A stretch of DNA of 64,000 nt from assembly GCA_035610365.1 (NCBI GenBank), contig CM069433.1, forward strand, positions 133,628,545 to 133,692,544, in the 5' to 3' direction. This DNA is from Aquatica leii (Eukaryota; Arthropoda; Insecta; Coleoptera; Lampyridae). Position numbers and translations under genes: made by a program. The notes under the pieces are model-generated. The model had not been told where the DNA came from and made no database searches. It saw only the letters and a list, made by a program, of their open reading frames with translations. This document shows, piece after piece, positions 46,778 to 58,766 of this stretch (its first letter is position 1; each line of letters starts with the position of its first letter).

Positions 46778-47222
46778 GTACGTTCACACCGCACGCTGGC
46801 CCGTGCGAGACCGAGCTAAACGGTTCCTTGCGAGTTTGAGCGATACGAGAAAGCGTTCAAATACAATGCGTTGTCCGACTTGCAAAGATTTGCGTTGAAA
46901 GTAATTTTATAAATGGATGTTACAATTTTGATGACGAATAAACCAAAAAAGAAGCTAGATCAAAGTATGGAGAATTTTATCATTTATTTACACAATTACA
47001 AGCAACCCAGAAAGATTTCATACATCGCGGTTGTGATACATACAATTTTTTGATGTCATATTACGCAACGGACATATATTTGGTAAATAAATTTTTCGAT
47101 TTCTATGACGTCTGATATTCGGCTTGAAACAGCTTCAAAACACAAACCAACCTTTCTTCTACAGCTCAGCTCCGTTTGGACTCGCTAGGATTCGCCCAGC
47201 TACGCGTGCTGTGTAAACAGTT
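46778..47222. mobile_element. Harbinger-derived non-autonomous element
   Basis: The left end 'gttcacaccgcacgctggccc' and the reverse complement of the right end 'gtttacacagcacgcgtagc' form an imperfect GC-rich inverted pair, about 445 bp apart. Next to both ends is TTA-type sequence. The interior still carries a protein scrap, 'KYGEFYHLFTQLQATQKDFI', corresponding to the N-terminal part of Harbinger nucleases ('EYGEFHTLFPRL..DP..F...FRM'). It is therefore a deletion derivative of an autonomous Harbinger. Confidence 0.65.
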
Positions 47223-48500
47223 GCTACTTAATTCAAGTTTGTGTTTACTCGCTTAATTCGCAATAATTATTAAAAAAAAATTAAAAAAAAATTTTACTGA
47301 AATGTAAAATAGAAGCAATAATCAAATAAAAAAACAATGAAATTAAATTCAACGTAAAATTAAATTCAAAGGTTTTTGGTCCATAAAACTAATTAAATCA
47401 AATTTACAATGTAACTCGCATAGTTATATAAATACAGAAAAAAAATACAAACGAGGTGCAACTGATTTTAATTTAGTCGAGACATTTATTCGTCACTTGA
47501 ATGTTTTTTTTTAAATTTGGCAAAATGTGTATTCATACAAAGCACCAAACTGAAGCGTCGGTACTTACAATAGCAACAAGACAACCCACAGAGTTATGGA
47601 TTTAACCGAAACCTTTTCGGAATGAATAGCAAAATAAATGGTATGATTATTATTTTAAATACGTCGTTCTAATCATGATGTTTGGACGACGTGTTTTCCT
47701 GATTAATTGCAGTCCTTAGGCGAAGTAGTCAAAGATGTCCTTAGAGTAACGATGATAATTTGATGCGATCCGCTACAGAGCAAAAATAAATTACGGAAAT
47801 AAGAAACTAAACATTCCATTCTTAACAATACGAGAATGATTGACTGTAACAAACGATTGAATTTGTTAACCAAAATGAAAACGAAGCATTAAACTTCCAA
47901 CTTAAATATACCACAAACACATTGTTATACAACAAATAGCCGCGGCATTACCACATCTTTATGTTTTTCGAGATTGAATTAGAATCCAATTGCCTAATTA
48001 ATTAAAAATGTTCTCCTTTTATAAACGTTACACCTACTGTCTACAGAGTTTAAAAAAAAATCCCCTATGATCAAAATGCAACAAACAGAGATGCAAAATT
48101 ATAACAAAACGTAATAACACGTAAGCTCGAACGAGGTTTTTCACGTCGTACATGTAGCTGCAAGCAAAGTTAACGAAATATAAACGAAACTACAAAACTG
48201 GTAAACTATCGAATTACTTGTATGTCAGAAGATAAATAAAAAATTACAGTTGGAAACATAATTTATAAGGCAATCTGAATTTTATTAATATAAAGGAAAT
48301 GCTAAATCGGCGTAAATACGGCAAACGGTTGTTTCAACCACATAAAACCATAAATTATTTAAAAATTCGAAATGACAAAAAACGATTTAAAATACATCAA
48401 ACCTACTAACTAAAAGCATTCAAATCTTGACTAAATGCAAACGTCAAACTAAAACAAGAATTCAAATTCAGGTGACAAATAATAGATAAAAAACGTTTAC
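47223..48500. other. AT-rich region, no gene seen
   Basis: I found no supportable ORF, repeat or RNA gene. Confidence 0.5.
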
Positions 48501-48679
48501 CATTCTCTTGAAAAAATTTTCTTACATTCTATTTATATTGAAAAGTACTAATAGAAAAAAATTCAATACTTTGAAAAAATACAAATACTTTTTCTGTTGT
48601 GGATATTCGCAAAACATCAATTTTGTCCGTAGTGATTTGTTTCTAACACAAACAAGTGACGAAGAGATACGGCTATATC

Positions 48680-48795
48680 CTGACTTTTGAAGTATGAAAT
48701 ACCTAACTACTATTTTGAGGTATGCAAAAAAAGGTTTCACTTTTGCCGCATCTGGAGTAATTCGATTTTCTAACGTTTGTGACACAACAGCAAAA
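48680..48795 (-). pseudogene. Copia pol fragment, downstream part
   Basis: On the minus strand, directly beyond the Harbinger end, the sequence reads 'FAVVSQTLENRITPDAAKVK' and 'PFFAYLKIVVRYF'. This is the conserved Copia connection region ('YAV..VS..LE.PT..D...VKRI.RYLKGT...GI'). It continues the frame of the piece at 51,282-51,640, so the two were contiguous before the Harbinger insertion. Confidence 0.7.
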
Positions 48796-49060
48796 AGGTA
48801 CGTTTACATCTGACATTTATTACATGAGATTTGTGTCGGACAGTCATTTTTGTAAATGCAAACAGGCATAAAATTTATGTCTGAGATACATCTATCACTC
48901 TCAGGTAATAAGTGTCTACACATCTATACGAATAATGTAAACACTACTACGTCTGCAAGTTCCGCTGGCCTGAAAGAAATCGCGTTAGTTGACTATTCGT
49001 CTACTTTTGTGGAAGTGTCGCGCAATTTATTCTCGTTTTAAAATAATTATAATACACTAA

Positions 49061-50570
49061 ATGGGTGAGAAATAAGAATAACTGAAAAGTGATATTGATG
49101 AATTAATTAATATGTACCACAATAAACCTGAATTGTGAGATGTTACAAGCAAAGTTTATATAGATAGAGTTAAGAAACGAGATGCACTAAGTGAGATTCC
49201 GGAAAAATTTGAGACCACAGTGGAAGAAATAACTAGAAAGATCCATAACTTGCGAAATCAATTTAATAGTGAGTTGATAAAAACTGTTAAGAAAAAATCA
49301 GGACAAAGTATTGATGAACCTTATATATCAAAGTGGCCTTATTTTAAATCGCTTTTATTTCTACAGCGTGGTGTAATATGTAAATTACCAATAGGAAATA
49401 TAGCAACGGTAAGTAATAAACCAACAAAATCTTTATTTAATTCAAATTTCTTTACAATACATTGCATTAGTCTATATTGCCATAGAACTTCTCTTTGAGG
49501 GCTAACAAAATACTCTCGAAACTCTTCTCTAATGCCTTTTGCGATATTTGAATAGTTATTACTGCCTTGTTGCGTCAACGGTAACATGTTTTGAGGCCTA
49601 TTATTATCTTCATGTCTCCGATTTCCCGGTATTACTTCACCCGTGTCTGGATGTTCTCGATCAAATGTACCTTCTGGAGCATAAATCGTTGCAGAAGACT
49701 TTTGCGATAATAAATAATTGTGTAAACAGTAGGCAGCCAAAACTATTGAATCTACCAGTTCTGGAGCAAGAAGAATTGGTTTTCTGAGTTCTCTTGAATA
49801 CACTCGACATAATACCAAAAGCATTTTCCACGATTCTTCTTGCTCTGGAAAGTCTATAGTTATACATTTTCATTGAACCTTGGCTATTAAATAGATGTGG
49901 TTTCATTAAATGTGGTGGCAAAGGAAACGCGTCATCTGCAACAAAAACAAGTGGTACACATAAATCCATTGTTATAGTTTATTATAGTCATCGAGAATCT
50001 AAGTTGTAATTTTCCAGGGCGATGTTGAAGTGGAAAATGAAAATGAGACACAATGTGACAGTGAAGACGCGTCAATAGAGCATACTGAAGTGAACCCTAT
50101 TGGTAATATTACATCTATAAACCAGAAAAAATCTGCAGAATTCTAAAAAGAAAAAGAGAAATAATAATTCACACGAAAGTATTGTAATCATGCAAAAAAC
50201 TCTACACGTTTTAAATGAACAAGAGGATCAGTGGATCAGTATGATGTTTTTGGCAAATATATAGCAACTGAATATTTACGTAAGAAGTTAAAAAGAAAAT
50301 GTCAGCAGGCCATCCTAGAGATAAGTGAGGAAGAAGAGGGATTCAATGCTGTTACCGGCGCATACAGTAATCCAGGTTCTGTGGATTCATATTCTGGCCA
50401 TAAAGCTGATACCAATTTTTTACAGTAATCTAGAGTCCGTGAGTTCTTATTCTGGCCATACAAATTTATCTACCAATACAATAAATGACAGTCAACAACA
50501 TTTGCTGCAAAGTGCAGCACAATACTTGCACACAGAAACTGAGAGTAGTTATCTAAACATGTAATAAAAC
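49061..50570 (+). pseudogene. MADF/BESS-like DNA-binding protein of the Harbinger element
   Basis: The first part (about 49,061-49,366) reads 'DIDELINMYHNKPEL', 'DVTSKVYIDRVKKRDALSEI' and 'ITRKIHNLRNQFNSELIKTV', ending 'KWPYFKSLLFL': a MADF (Myb/SANT-like) domain. A second part after an acceptor-like 'ttttccag' (from about 50,019) is acidic ('VEVENENETQCDSEDAS') and then reads 'YDVFGKYIATE', like the BESS-adjacent tail of these proteins. Stops and shifts near 49,075, 49,135, 50,145 and 50,275 show decay. Such proteins accompany the Harbinger nuclease and help it bind DNA and enter the nucleus. Confidence 0.7.
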
Positions 50571-51000
50571 GTATTCATAGTAATAAAACCTTACTTGCCG
50601 TACATACTTCTGGAATCATTAAACTTATTTTGCACTTTGGTATTTTGAATAAATAGCTTAGACTGGCATAAGAGTCACCTGCAAAAATAATTACTATCAA
50701 ATTTTGAAATCTAAAACAATGTTAACAAATGCTTTGTAATTAATTATTGTATCTATTACTCACCAGATGCCAAAAATCTTAATGTTAAGGCAAGTCGCTC
50801 TCGAATAGTGATAGCTTTTCTGAATTTGGTATCTTGTTTGGATATAAGAGGTGTTATTGTGTTAGCCAAACTTTCAAAATGAAACAATTTCATACGAACA
50901 AAATTTGAAAATTGCGATGGACCTTCAACACTGAGTTCACGCATTAACTGGCTGTATTCACCAAGTTCTTCTCCTTTTAAAAGCTATTTTCGAACCCATA
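49339..51000 (-). pseudogene. Harbinger nuclease, central catalytic block missing
   Basis: Minus-strand pieces in order: N-terminus 51,000-50,756 ('QFSNFVRMKLFHFESLANTI', 'ITIRERLALTLRFLASG'), a second piece 50,690-50,580 ('GDSYASLSYLFKIPKCKISL', 'MIPEVC'), and the C-terminal part 49,969-49,339 ('PLVFVADDAFPLPPHLMKP', 'LSRARRIVENAFGIM', 'LAAYCLHNYL'). An intron with a gtgagt donor separates the first two. The block containing the first catalytic Asp ('CIGAMDGKH..') is absent, while the ADD and VENAFG residues remain. A frame change near 49,810 is also present. It is inactive. Confidence 0.85.
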
Positions 51001-51281
51001 CAGAGCGTTTATGTGTCTTTTCTTTTTTTTTAAACATGTTTAAAACCGCAATAGCAGCATATTTTCTTTTTGCTATTTTCATTGTATAGATATCAGCACT
51101 AGAGAAACACAATCGCCTTGAGTTGTCGACTAAAGTTTCTCAACTGATAGAAATGTACTGTCCAACATAACTGTATAACAGAAAAATGGAGTAATTTCTA
51201 TCCAGATGTAAACATGCGTTGCAAATTTGTATCAGACATGGTATAGTTGTCTAAATAGAAGTGTCAGATGTAAAAGTACCT

Positions 51282-51640
51282 TAATGCTATGCGTGGCCTT
51301 GTGCCGTACATCGGATACTTCAACGTACCGACTGTTTCTCAATATGGGTAAGTTGTGTTATGTTTCTTATTTTTTAGTTTTTCTGGATTAGTTGCATACG
51401 GACTAAGGTTTTGCATCTCAAAGCTTTGATAACGTTTGACTTGTATATGTTTGTTGACCGATTTTTATAGAACCATCTTGACGTTGATCGATTTCGATTT
51501 AAAAAAAATTATTTGGTCTTGACACAATTTTTAATGTAGATTGGAACTGTCGTTTGATCGGTTGCAGCGACAAAACCATCGTCAACGTACATGCCACAAT
51601 CAACTTTTTTTGATCTCAAACGTTCATAAACAGGCATGGA
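51282..51640 (-). pseudogene. Copia reverse transcriptase fragment, upstream part
   Basis: The minus strand reads 'SSMPVYERLRSKKVDCGMYV' continuing 'DDGFVAATDQTT' (about 51,640-51,545), the Copia YVDD box. Nearer the Harbinger end it reads 'ETVGTLKYPMYGTRPRIA', matching 'EAVGSLMYL..GTRPDIA'. The intervening part is scrambled. The frame continues at 48,795 with 'FAVVSQ', so the Harbinger cut the gene just after GTRPxIA. Confidence 0.75.
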
Positions 51641-53930
51641 TGAGCTAATAGCGTCTGCGATCCTTATTAGCAACGGTTATTAGCATTGAGGTTATTAGGA
51701 TACAGTAATAGCGATCGAGTTTGCTAAAATTGTTTATTTTTGTCATTTTTTTATAAACGTGCATGTATCATAACCACACGACAAGCAAATTCATAAAATG
51801 TAGTTACAATTATAAAATTACTTTTTTATTAATTTATCTCAACCATCATCACCCCACATCACTAACTTGGTTTTCAATTTGTCGGTAGAGCCACTTTTGC
51901 AGTTTTTCACTAATTGAACCAATGAGCAGGTGTTGTTTTCATTAAGCGATAATCTCGTTTTCCATCGCCTTGGTCTACTTCGGGTGTTCCAAACTTTTGA
52001 CCGCTTTATTGTACATTTCTGGCTCCACCAATTACCGTATGCATTGTCGATGATGTGAAAACATAACTGCTAAACCGAGCTGGCTTATAATTTATATTAT
52101 TTTGGGTAGTTTGACTTGATATTAAACATTGTGAAATTGCTTTGAGCGTTGCTGGCTGCTTAAAGCTGCGAGTCGGCAAGTTGACCGATTTAGTCAGAAA
52201 TTAATCAAGAATGTATTACATTGTCGGTTTCAGGATTGTAAGTTTATACAATCGTAGCCTATAAGTATGCATTTGATGTTTTTTTTAATCATTGTTGAAT
52301 TACGTCGTTGATACAGCAATGATTCATAGCATATCGTACTTATCACTAATAAATATTTAATCGCCAGTTTTTGATCAAACCACACACGGTACAATACTTT
52401 TATGTGATTGTATGAATACGGTTGACGATATAATTAATTATGTAATAATTAAAAATTCTTTAAAATTTAAAGCAAATTTTTTATAATGTTTTTTCACCAT
52501 TTCAAAAAGCTATTTTGAATATTGAAAGCAAAAAATTATATGCCACTGAAGCTTCGTGTAAATGAAAAACTTGAAAATCTCCGGAATAAATTTTTCAGGC
52601 ACAATCGTATCTGTCGAGTGCTTATTTTCAAATCTTAATTTTTTTTCAAATTCAGAATTGTTACAAAAAAACTGAGATCAGAGGAATATAATTAGAGCGA
52701 GCCTTCTTCTAGTCTTTCAAATAGAGATAAAATAATATTTTAATATTCTTAAAATTAATAATAATAATAATTACCTAATATTAAAATATTGTCAAACACG
52801 TTTAATTGACATATTAATTTATAATTTGTTAACAATTTTATTTGTTATACTGATGATGCTAATTCTTATTAGCGAAACATGTTTAATTAATTTCTTAAAA
52901 TAAAACATTAACAAATACATAAAATTGTGGAGAAAAATATTAAAATATTATTTTAAACAATACTCCACTTTGAGTAATGAACTACTTTACCAATATTGTA
53001 GAATACCAATATTAAATTGTTATTATTTTCTTTTTTTGTTGAAAAATTATGGTTAGCATACCTATTATGCGTTCATACTTACACATTGGTAATAAATTAG
53101 TTTCGTGTCCACTAACTATTCTGAACTAGTTCGTCGAATCTATATCAACAGATCCGGTGTACAAATAGAAGAAAAATCTGATACAAAGTTTTTCAAAAAG
53201 ATTTATGTGAACTAGATACTACTAATTAGAATAACACAAAAAATTTAACTTTATACATAATTTGATAAAATTTTTATTTTGGTTAAAAAGTATTTTTCTC
53301 AAAAACGGTTTATTATACATAAAGTAAACAGTTGAATAGATTGAAAAAAAATAGGAATATCATTTATTAGAAATTTGTCATAAATTTATTAAATTTCTAT
53401 TAATTTTTATAGCTAAGTAACATAGGATGTAATTATAAAATAAATGAAAAACTGAAAATAATAAATTAAATAATTGAAAGAAATTTTACTTCTTGCAATA
53501 GTAAAAATTCTTTACATAAGGCAGTTCGCACATCACGTACCGGACACCTGCAGCGGAACCATGCGCTTTGAGGTCTTTCTTTTGTTAGTCGTAGTTGATG
53601 GTATCAATGAATAACGCATTAAAAATAAAACAAAAAAGAAATGATCGTATGCATTTTTTATACGTATTGAAAGGTGTAACATAATTAATTATTAAATCGA
53701 CGAATTCGTTAGTCTGAGTACATCGAATCTAAATTTGTCGTTTGTTTGCGAATGTAATTGAGCTAATTATAAAACTACTTGGTTCATAAACTCAATATCA
53801 ATTTGGTTAAAATCTGGAATTAATTCATGATTTCGTAGATTAAATAAATTTAAATATATGGAAATGTTGAAGTGGGTGTGTTGAACGGAACAGATATCAA
53901 CAGAGCCTTGGAAAGTGCAACATTATTACT
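51641..53930. other. Mostly AT-rich; no supported gene
   Basis: The first few hundred bases may be more of the Copia relic on the minus strand, but I could not recognise motifs. The remainder up to the Spondin promoter has no clear feature. Confidence 0.4.
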
Positions 53931-54061
53931 GCGATTACATGTGAGTTTCATGACAGCGCATCCCGGCAAGAGCTGCAGCAGAGCCAGACATCGCGCCGCG
54001 GGCCGAACTCTCAATCGCTCGTCGGACGCGGTTGTGTGAAGGTTGACTACAACCCTCAGTC
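53930..54061 (+). promoter_or_regulatory. GC/CpG-rich 5' region of the Spondin gene
   Basis: About 120 bp before the start codon are markedly richer in G+C and CpG than the surroundings ('catcgcgccgcgggccgaac', 'cgctcgtcggacgcgg'). 'cctcagtcatg' includes a TCAGT initiator-like match, but it lies almost at the ATG, so the true start is probably further up. No clear TATA box is visible. This is presumably 5' UTR and core promoter. Confidence 0.5.
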
Positions 54062-54275
54062 ATGCGTTTCGTTACGTGTGTGTGTTTCGCGCTATGTGTG
54101 GTGGCAGCTACGAGTGTGGCCCCTGGATCACCATCTCAAAACGAGGAAAGTGAAGCTTGTCAGCCCGATAAGCTCACTGTCTACAAAGTGATTCTACACA
54201 CCTTCTGGTCTAGAGAGAAATTCCCAAAGCACTATCCTGATTGGAGGCCTCCGGCACAGTGGTCCAAAGTTTTCG
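54062..54275 (+). CDS. Spondin-family secreted protein, first coding exon
   Basis: ATG at 54062 starts a signal peptide (MRFVTCVCFALCVVAATS), then a short linker and 'CQPDKLTVYKVILHTFWSRE', 'KFPKHYPDWRPPAQWSKVF'. This is the start of the Spondin_N domain as found in insect spondin-1/M-spondin-like extracellular-matrix proteins. The exon ends at 54275 before a consensus donor (gtaagg) in phase 1. The open frame runs on to 54,370, but the residues after VFG no longer resemble the domain, so that part is intron read-through. Downstream exons (rest of Spondin_N, thrombospondin type 1 repeats) are not seen, so the first intron probably exceeds 9.7 kb. This is the only clear host gene in the window. 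Confidence 0.85.
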
Positions 54276-56864
54276 GTAAGGTTACTATAAATGTTTGCTG
54301 TATTATCTATTTTGGTGTAATTATTGCCGTTGTTTCGTATCGCCGTTTCCGTGTTTGCCAACCTACATAAACTTACCTGGTGTTACGTACTGTAACCTTT
54401 TGCTTAAGGGCTATCGATAAATTTCCTTTCCGGTGCTGTGTGCTTTTAAATTCCTGTCTAGATTAAATTGAAGACCTCTTATTAAAAATATGTAGAAAAA
54501 TTTATTTATCCGAAATGTAACACCTGACACACACGTTTAACAATTTTAATAGATTACGCATTGTGTTCATTGTCCATTTTAACAATGCAGTGCCATGATA
54601 AGATACCTTTATCTCCTGTAGCATGTTATCTGGTAGTTTTTCAAATCACTACGAAAATTAATTTAAAATTACAACACTATTATTCAAACATTAATTCAGC
54701 TCGGAAACATTTTCAAACAAAATATATTTTTTTAAAAGTATAATAAAATTGTATTAGTTAATTAAACTAATAACTAAAGTCGAATTAATTAACTAATTGG
54801 TGTATCTTAAGTGACGACAAAATTGAATGTTTTTTTATTCAATAAGTAACTACGAAACATTCTTTTGTAAACAGTTCTTTTCAACACATTTCAATGTAGA
54901 ATTATACAATTTCCTTCTATTTTGTGATAAATAGGAATGTACATATTTAATTATTACTTAACAAGTATAAACTTTTTTTGAAAAAAAAAAGTTTATGTTA
55001 TCTCGATTTACTTTTTAGATATTCATATAGACATTGTTACTTAAACGGGTTGTTTTTTCTTGCATCACATCCCCGTGTTATGTATTTTATACCAGTTTCG
55101 CTGCTGATCTCTTACTTATCCTTTATGCATACACATTCTCGGCTACATCCTATTTTTGTGATATTTTTTTTCATATCTCGTATATTGCATAAATAATACT
55201 TGTTAAAATCACTTAATCTTGAAACGAATTTAGAAATTTTTTGGTGTAATTTTTATTTTAGATTAAAACAAAAATGATATTTGTTACAATAAATATAAAA
55301 ATCAGTTTTCATTCTGTAATGGAGATACTACAAAGGCAAAGGACGTATTCGTTAAAAAACATTAGAAACATCGATTTTTATCAAGTTTAAAGTACAAGAG
55401 TATTATTGTCAACGGTACAAAATCAATGCTTTACGTGACCAAAAGTAAAATCTGTTTTGTTGATGTTACAATTTCATATTTTTTAACATATTTAAAAGCT
55501 ATTGTCATAAAAATAATAAATTATTTATTTGTTTATGCATAATATAAAAGTTTTGTCAGATTTTTTAAAGCAAACGATACAAAACAATTAATACATTTAT
55601 AGAAATATTTGCATTTTAAAAATTATTGCAATTTATTTGTTACTAAAAAAATTACTCAATCATTAATTTAATAAATAATTTTGTTTTTAAAAACGTAATT
55701 TTACATGGTTAAACTAATGTTGAATTAGTAATGACATTATTCTAAAAGCAAAAAACCTTGTGCGAACCAAAGAAAAAACAATTTTTAATAATTCTCAAGT
55801 CATTTAATATTGTATCTTGTAGGTGTATTGAGTGTACAACCTACACGTTGAAAACGTTATCCTGCTATGTATTTTCCTGATATTTTTCTTTAAATTGTTT
55901 TTACTATAATTTTCAAATACATTGAATTCTGTTTTTAGAGATACTCTAGAATATATCTGAGGACATATTTCGAATTTTCGAACAATATGAAATATATAGC
56001 AAACTTTGTTAAATAATAGTTCTAAATATATACGTGGTTTTTAATAATGTTTCATGGTAAAAGCTTTATACCTAAAATAATACTAAATTTTTTCAAGTAG
56101 GAATTTTTAAGTTTATTTTAAAAATAACAACTCTTTAGTTTTTTCTTGTACCTCACTTATGTTTGTATTTTATGGAACACTCTGAAAACTGTTGATATGA
56201 ATGTGATTGCATTGAACTGAAGTTTTTTGTCATTTGATATAAATGCCAAAACTAACTTATGAATTTTCTTATTATTTACGCTTGGAAATGTATATACATA
56301 TACATGTTTATATTATAATGTTATTACGCTACATACTGTATTATTATAAACTAGAGGTGCTTTAAAGCATGGTAGTGAATTAAATGGTACCGAAATTGTG
56401 TTTGTTTCAATACTTTACATTCTAAATTATTTTATTATTTACAGCTAAATTAAAATCGACTATTTGAAAACCAATTGCTACCAGCTCTGATTTCTGGAAG
56501 TGTTTTGTTTTTGTTTTATATAGTGCGAATTTTCCGGTTTTAATAAAAGTTAAAAAAGGGAATCAGCATACTTTTTATAATTGAATCGCTTACTTGAGAA
56601 ACCTAGTATGTCCCAAAAAGGTGTTTTGAAAAAATTGAAAAAACTTTGTTATCCTTAAAACTGGCACACTTTTTTCAGCGATGTTTAAATATTTTTTTAC
56701 ATTAATTTGTATATCTTATACTTGATTTTTAGTACAATTTTGAAAAAAACTTTCAGTTTTTTTAGGCAATAATTATTTGGACCTATGGTGTTTATTAAAT
56801 AAATTAGCAAGCATTACATAAAATAAAACACATCACTTATGAATATATTTAATCAACAGAAAAC
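54276..56864 (+). other. Presumed first intron of the Spondin gene
   Basis: Starts with the donor gtaagg. The sequence is very AT-rich and contains no exon-like or transposon-like frame that I can support. Confidence 0.5.
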
Positions 56865-57525
56865 TAATCATCGTCAGCTTCAGCATTAGTTACAGGCCAG
56901 AAAAATATCTACTCGTAAGATTTTCCCACCTCTGGAATGTCGATCTGTAAGTAAAGTCGAAAGTTCTTGATGTTTTCCATGTTTTTCTTTTTAATTGGAG
57001 TTTTCCTATCTGGATAAGAATAAGTGCTATTTCAGTAAGTCGAGTTCTTCGAGACAAAATAGGAATCCATCGTTAAAAGACCTTGGTACAACTAATCCTG
57101 GTTGCTCTCTGCTATATGTAAAATGAATATAAGACGCAATTCCAAAGCGTACTTTCTTTGGCTTGAGAGAGCTAGTGGTTGCATTTTTGGAATTATTACT
57201 AATGCTAAAGCAATTTTTTTTCTAGTAGTTTGGTCACCACGATTTAAAGTCTTTTATTATATCGTTGTTCTCCATTAGAAAAACAGAAAACTTTTTTGAA
57301 GGCTGGATATTACAATAAGTTCCACATATTTTTTATAGTGTCAATTCAATCATTCTTTTTGATTTTGCGCTTCAGGACAGCAACATTTTTGTCGCAAGGC
57401 ATGTAAGTGTCCCCGAATAGGGAAATATTGATTAACTGATTGAAATTGATTAGTTTCAACAAGAGCGGCACACATTCTTATAAGGCAATGATTCTTATCC
57501 AAAAGACCAAGACCAAAAAAAAATA
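56865..57525 (-). pseudogene. Relic of a multicopy insect protein (DUF7869-like C-terminus)
   Basis: In changing minus-strand frames: 'DKNHCLIRMCAALVETNQF', 'GDTYMPCDKNVAVLKRKIKK', 'YNKRL', 'RQPG'-like and 'LVVPRSFNDGFL' pieces, then 'KTPIKKKNMENIKNFRLYL' and a C-terminus '..FFWPVTNAEADDD'. The order (GH.fMPCDr.fg.ikr.ik; P.s..GLL; PI...K..NIK.LR.Y.P; WP......DDD) matches my recollection of a large insect family now labelled DUF7869, which behaves like a transposon-borne gene. Many stops. It lies within the presumed Spondin intron, on the opposite strand. Confidence 0.5.
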
Positions 57526-58766
57526 CACGATACTAAGATATAATAAAAACGTGAACTAGCATAGGCAACTAGAAGCTCACTAAAAACTTGTACATTAATT
57601 CTTAAAGTGTGCAGTAATTGTATTAATTCTTCATAAATTCTTAGTAATGCACATTAATTCATTGTAATACACAGTAATTAATTGTAATGTTCATTCTTTG
57701 TAATTCACAGTTATACCAATGAATACCTACTAAACATGGAACATAGAAAAACACTGCTAAAAGGCTAAATAAATTAAACAAATCTCAAATTATATTAGTA
57801 TGATTGGGTATATAGGTATGTACACTCGTTTTGACAAAAATCGAGACAAACATTGAAATTAAAGCACGAGAAAGAAAACTACTTTTATTAAAATTTTTAT
57901 TTGTCAATAATGGGTACCTTGCAATGTGTTGTTAACTGTTTATTTTTGTATTGCTTATGATGTGAGAGCATGTACATATTTATGTAGATAAACGCTTAGA
58001 AAAATGATTTGTTAGAAATTGATAATGAATTTCTAGTAAATAGTTCATAAATCAAAGGAAAGTTTTTGTTTTTATTGTAAAACCAATAATTTTCTCTAAA
58101 TAACTTTACACAAAAAGTACTGTAATTAAGTTAATGCTTCATTAGATACTTTTAATCTACAAAAGCAATTATATTCCCTTAAACAATATAAAGACGTCCA
58201 GCTTGCCTTGAATTTAATTGAAATAATTAACAGTAGCAAAGTTAATTTCATAATTTCTTGATTTTATGAAGAAGTAAAGAGCAAATGTCGTTGTAGAAGA
58301 ATTTTGAAAATTATTAGGCCAGATTGTAAATTGTAAATATTAGATTTTTATTTATTTTTCGGTCCTGCTAGGCTTGCTTGGCGCAAATAAGAATTAAAAT
58401 TCTTCTGAATGAAATTGAATGTAATTTTTTGTAGAAAATGAGCACAAATAAAAATACCCAAACTGCTTAGAAAATTAATCACATATTTACATAAAATAGA
58501 GCAAACAAATATTTTATTAATGTAAAATACTAATACTATAACAAAAAGAAAGTTACTAACAAAAATATATAATATATAACTAATAATGCATATGACCCTC
58601 CTCGGTTGTTAATACAATTGCATCGACAAGCTAAGCGCGATGTTGAGAGATGAAATTTGGCTCTTGTTGGTATCGAATTAACTGCATGACTTCAGCCCAA
58701 ACGTTTTCAACGATTACGGTTAGTTGTATATTATTTTCCTCCTTAATTGGACTTGACACGATTTAT
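57526..58766. other. AT-rich spacer within the presumed Spondin intron
   Basis: Nothing recognisable except short direct repeats of 'taattc' type near 57,595-57,700 ('attaattcttaaagtgtgca', 'gtaatgcacattaattcat'). Confidence 0.4.

Larger units (their letters stand above)
48796..51281. mobile_element. PIF/Harbinger transposon with nuclease and MADF genes
   Basis: Inverted ends 'aggtacgtttacatctgaca' (48,796) and 'tgtcagatgtaaaagtacct' (ending 51,281) differ at one base, and the similarity extends further inward ('tttgtgtcggacag' against the inverted right end). The 3-bp flanks AAA/TAA (48,793-48,795; 51,282-51,284) fit the Harbinger 3-bp target site with one later change. It sits inside a Copia pol gene whose reading frame resumes across it. 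It carries both usual Harbinger genes: a nuclease (minus) and a Myb/MADF-type DNA-binding protein (plus). Confidence 0.9.

Noticed and set aside
54276..54370. Extension of the Spondin frame past 54,275
   Set aside because: A consensus donor (gtaagg) lies at 54,276 and the residues after it no longer match Spondin_N, so this is intron read-through.
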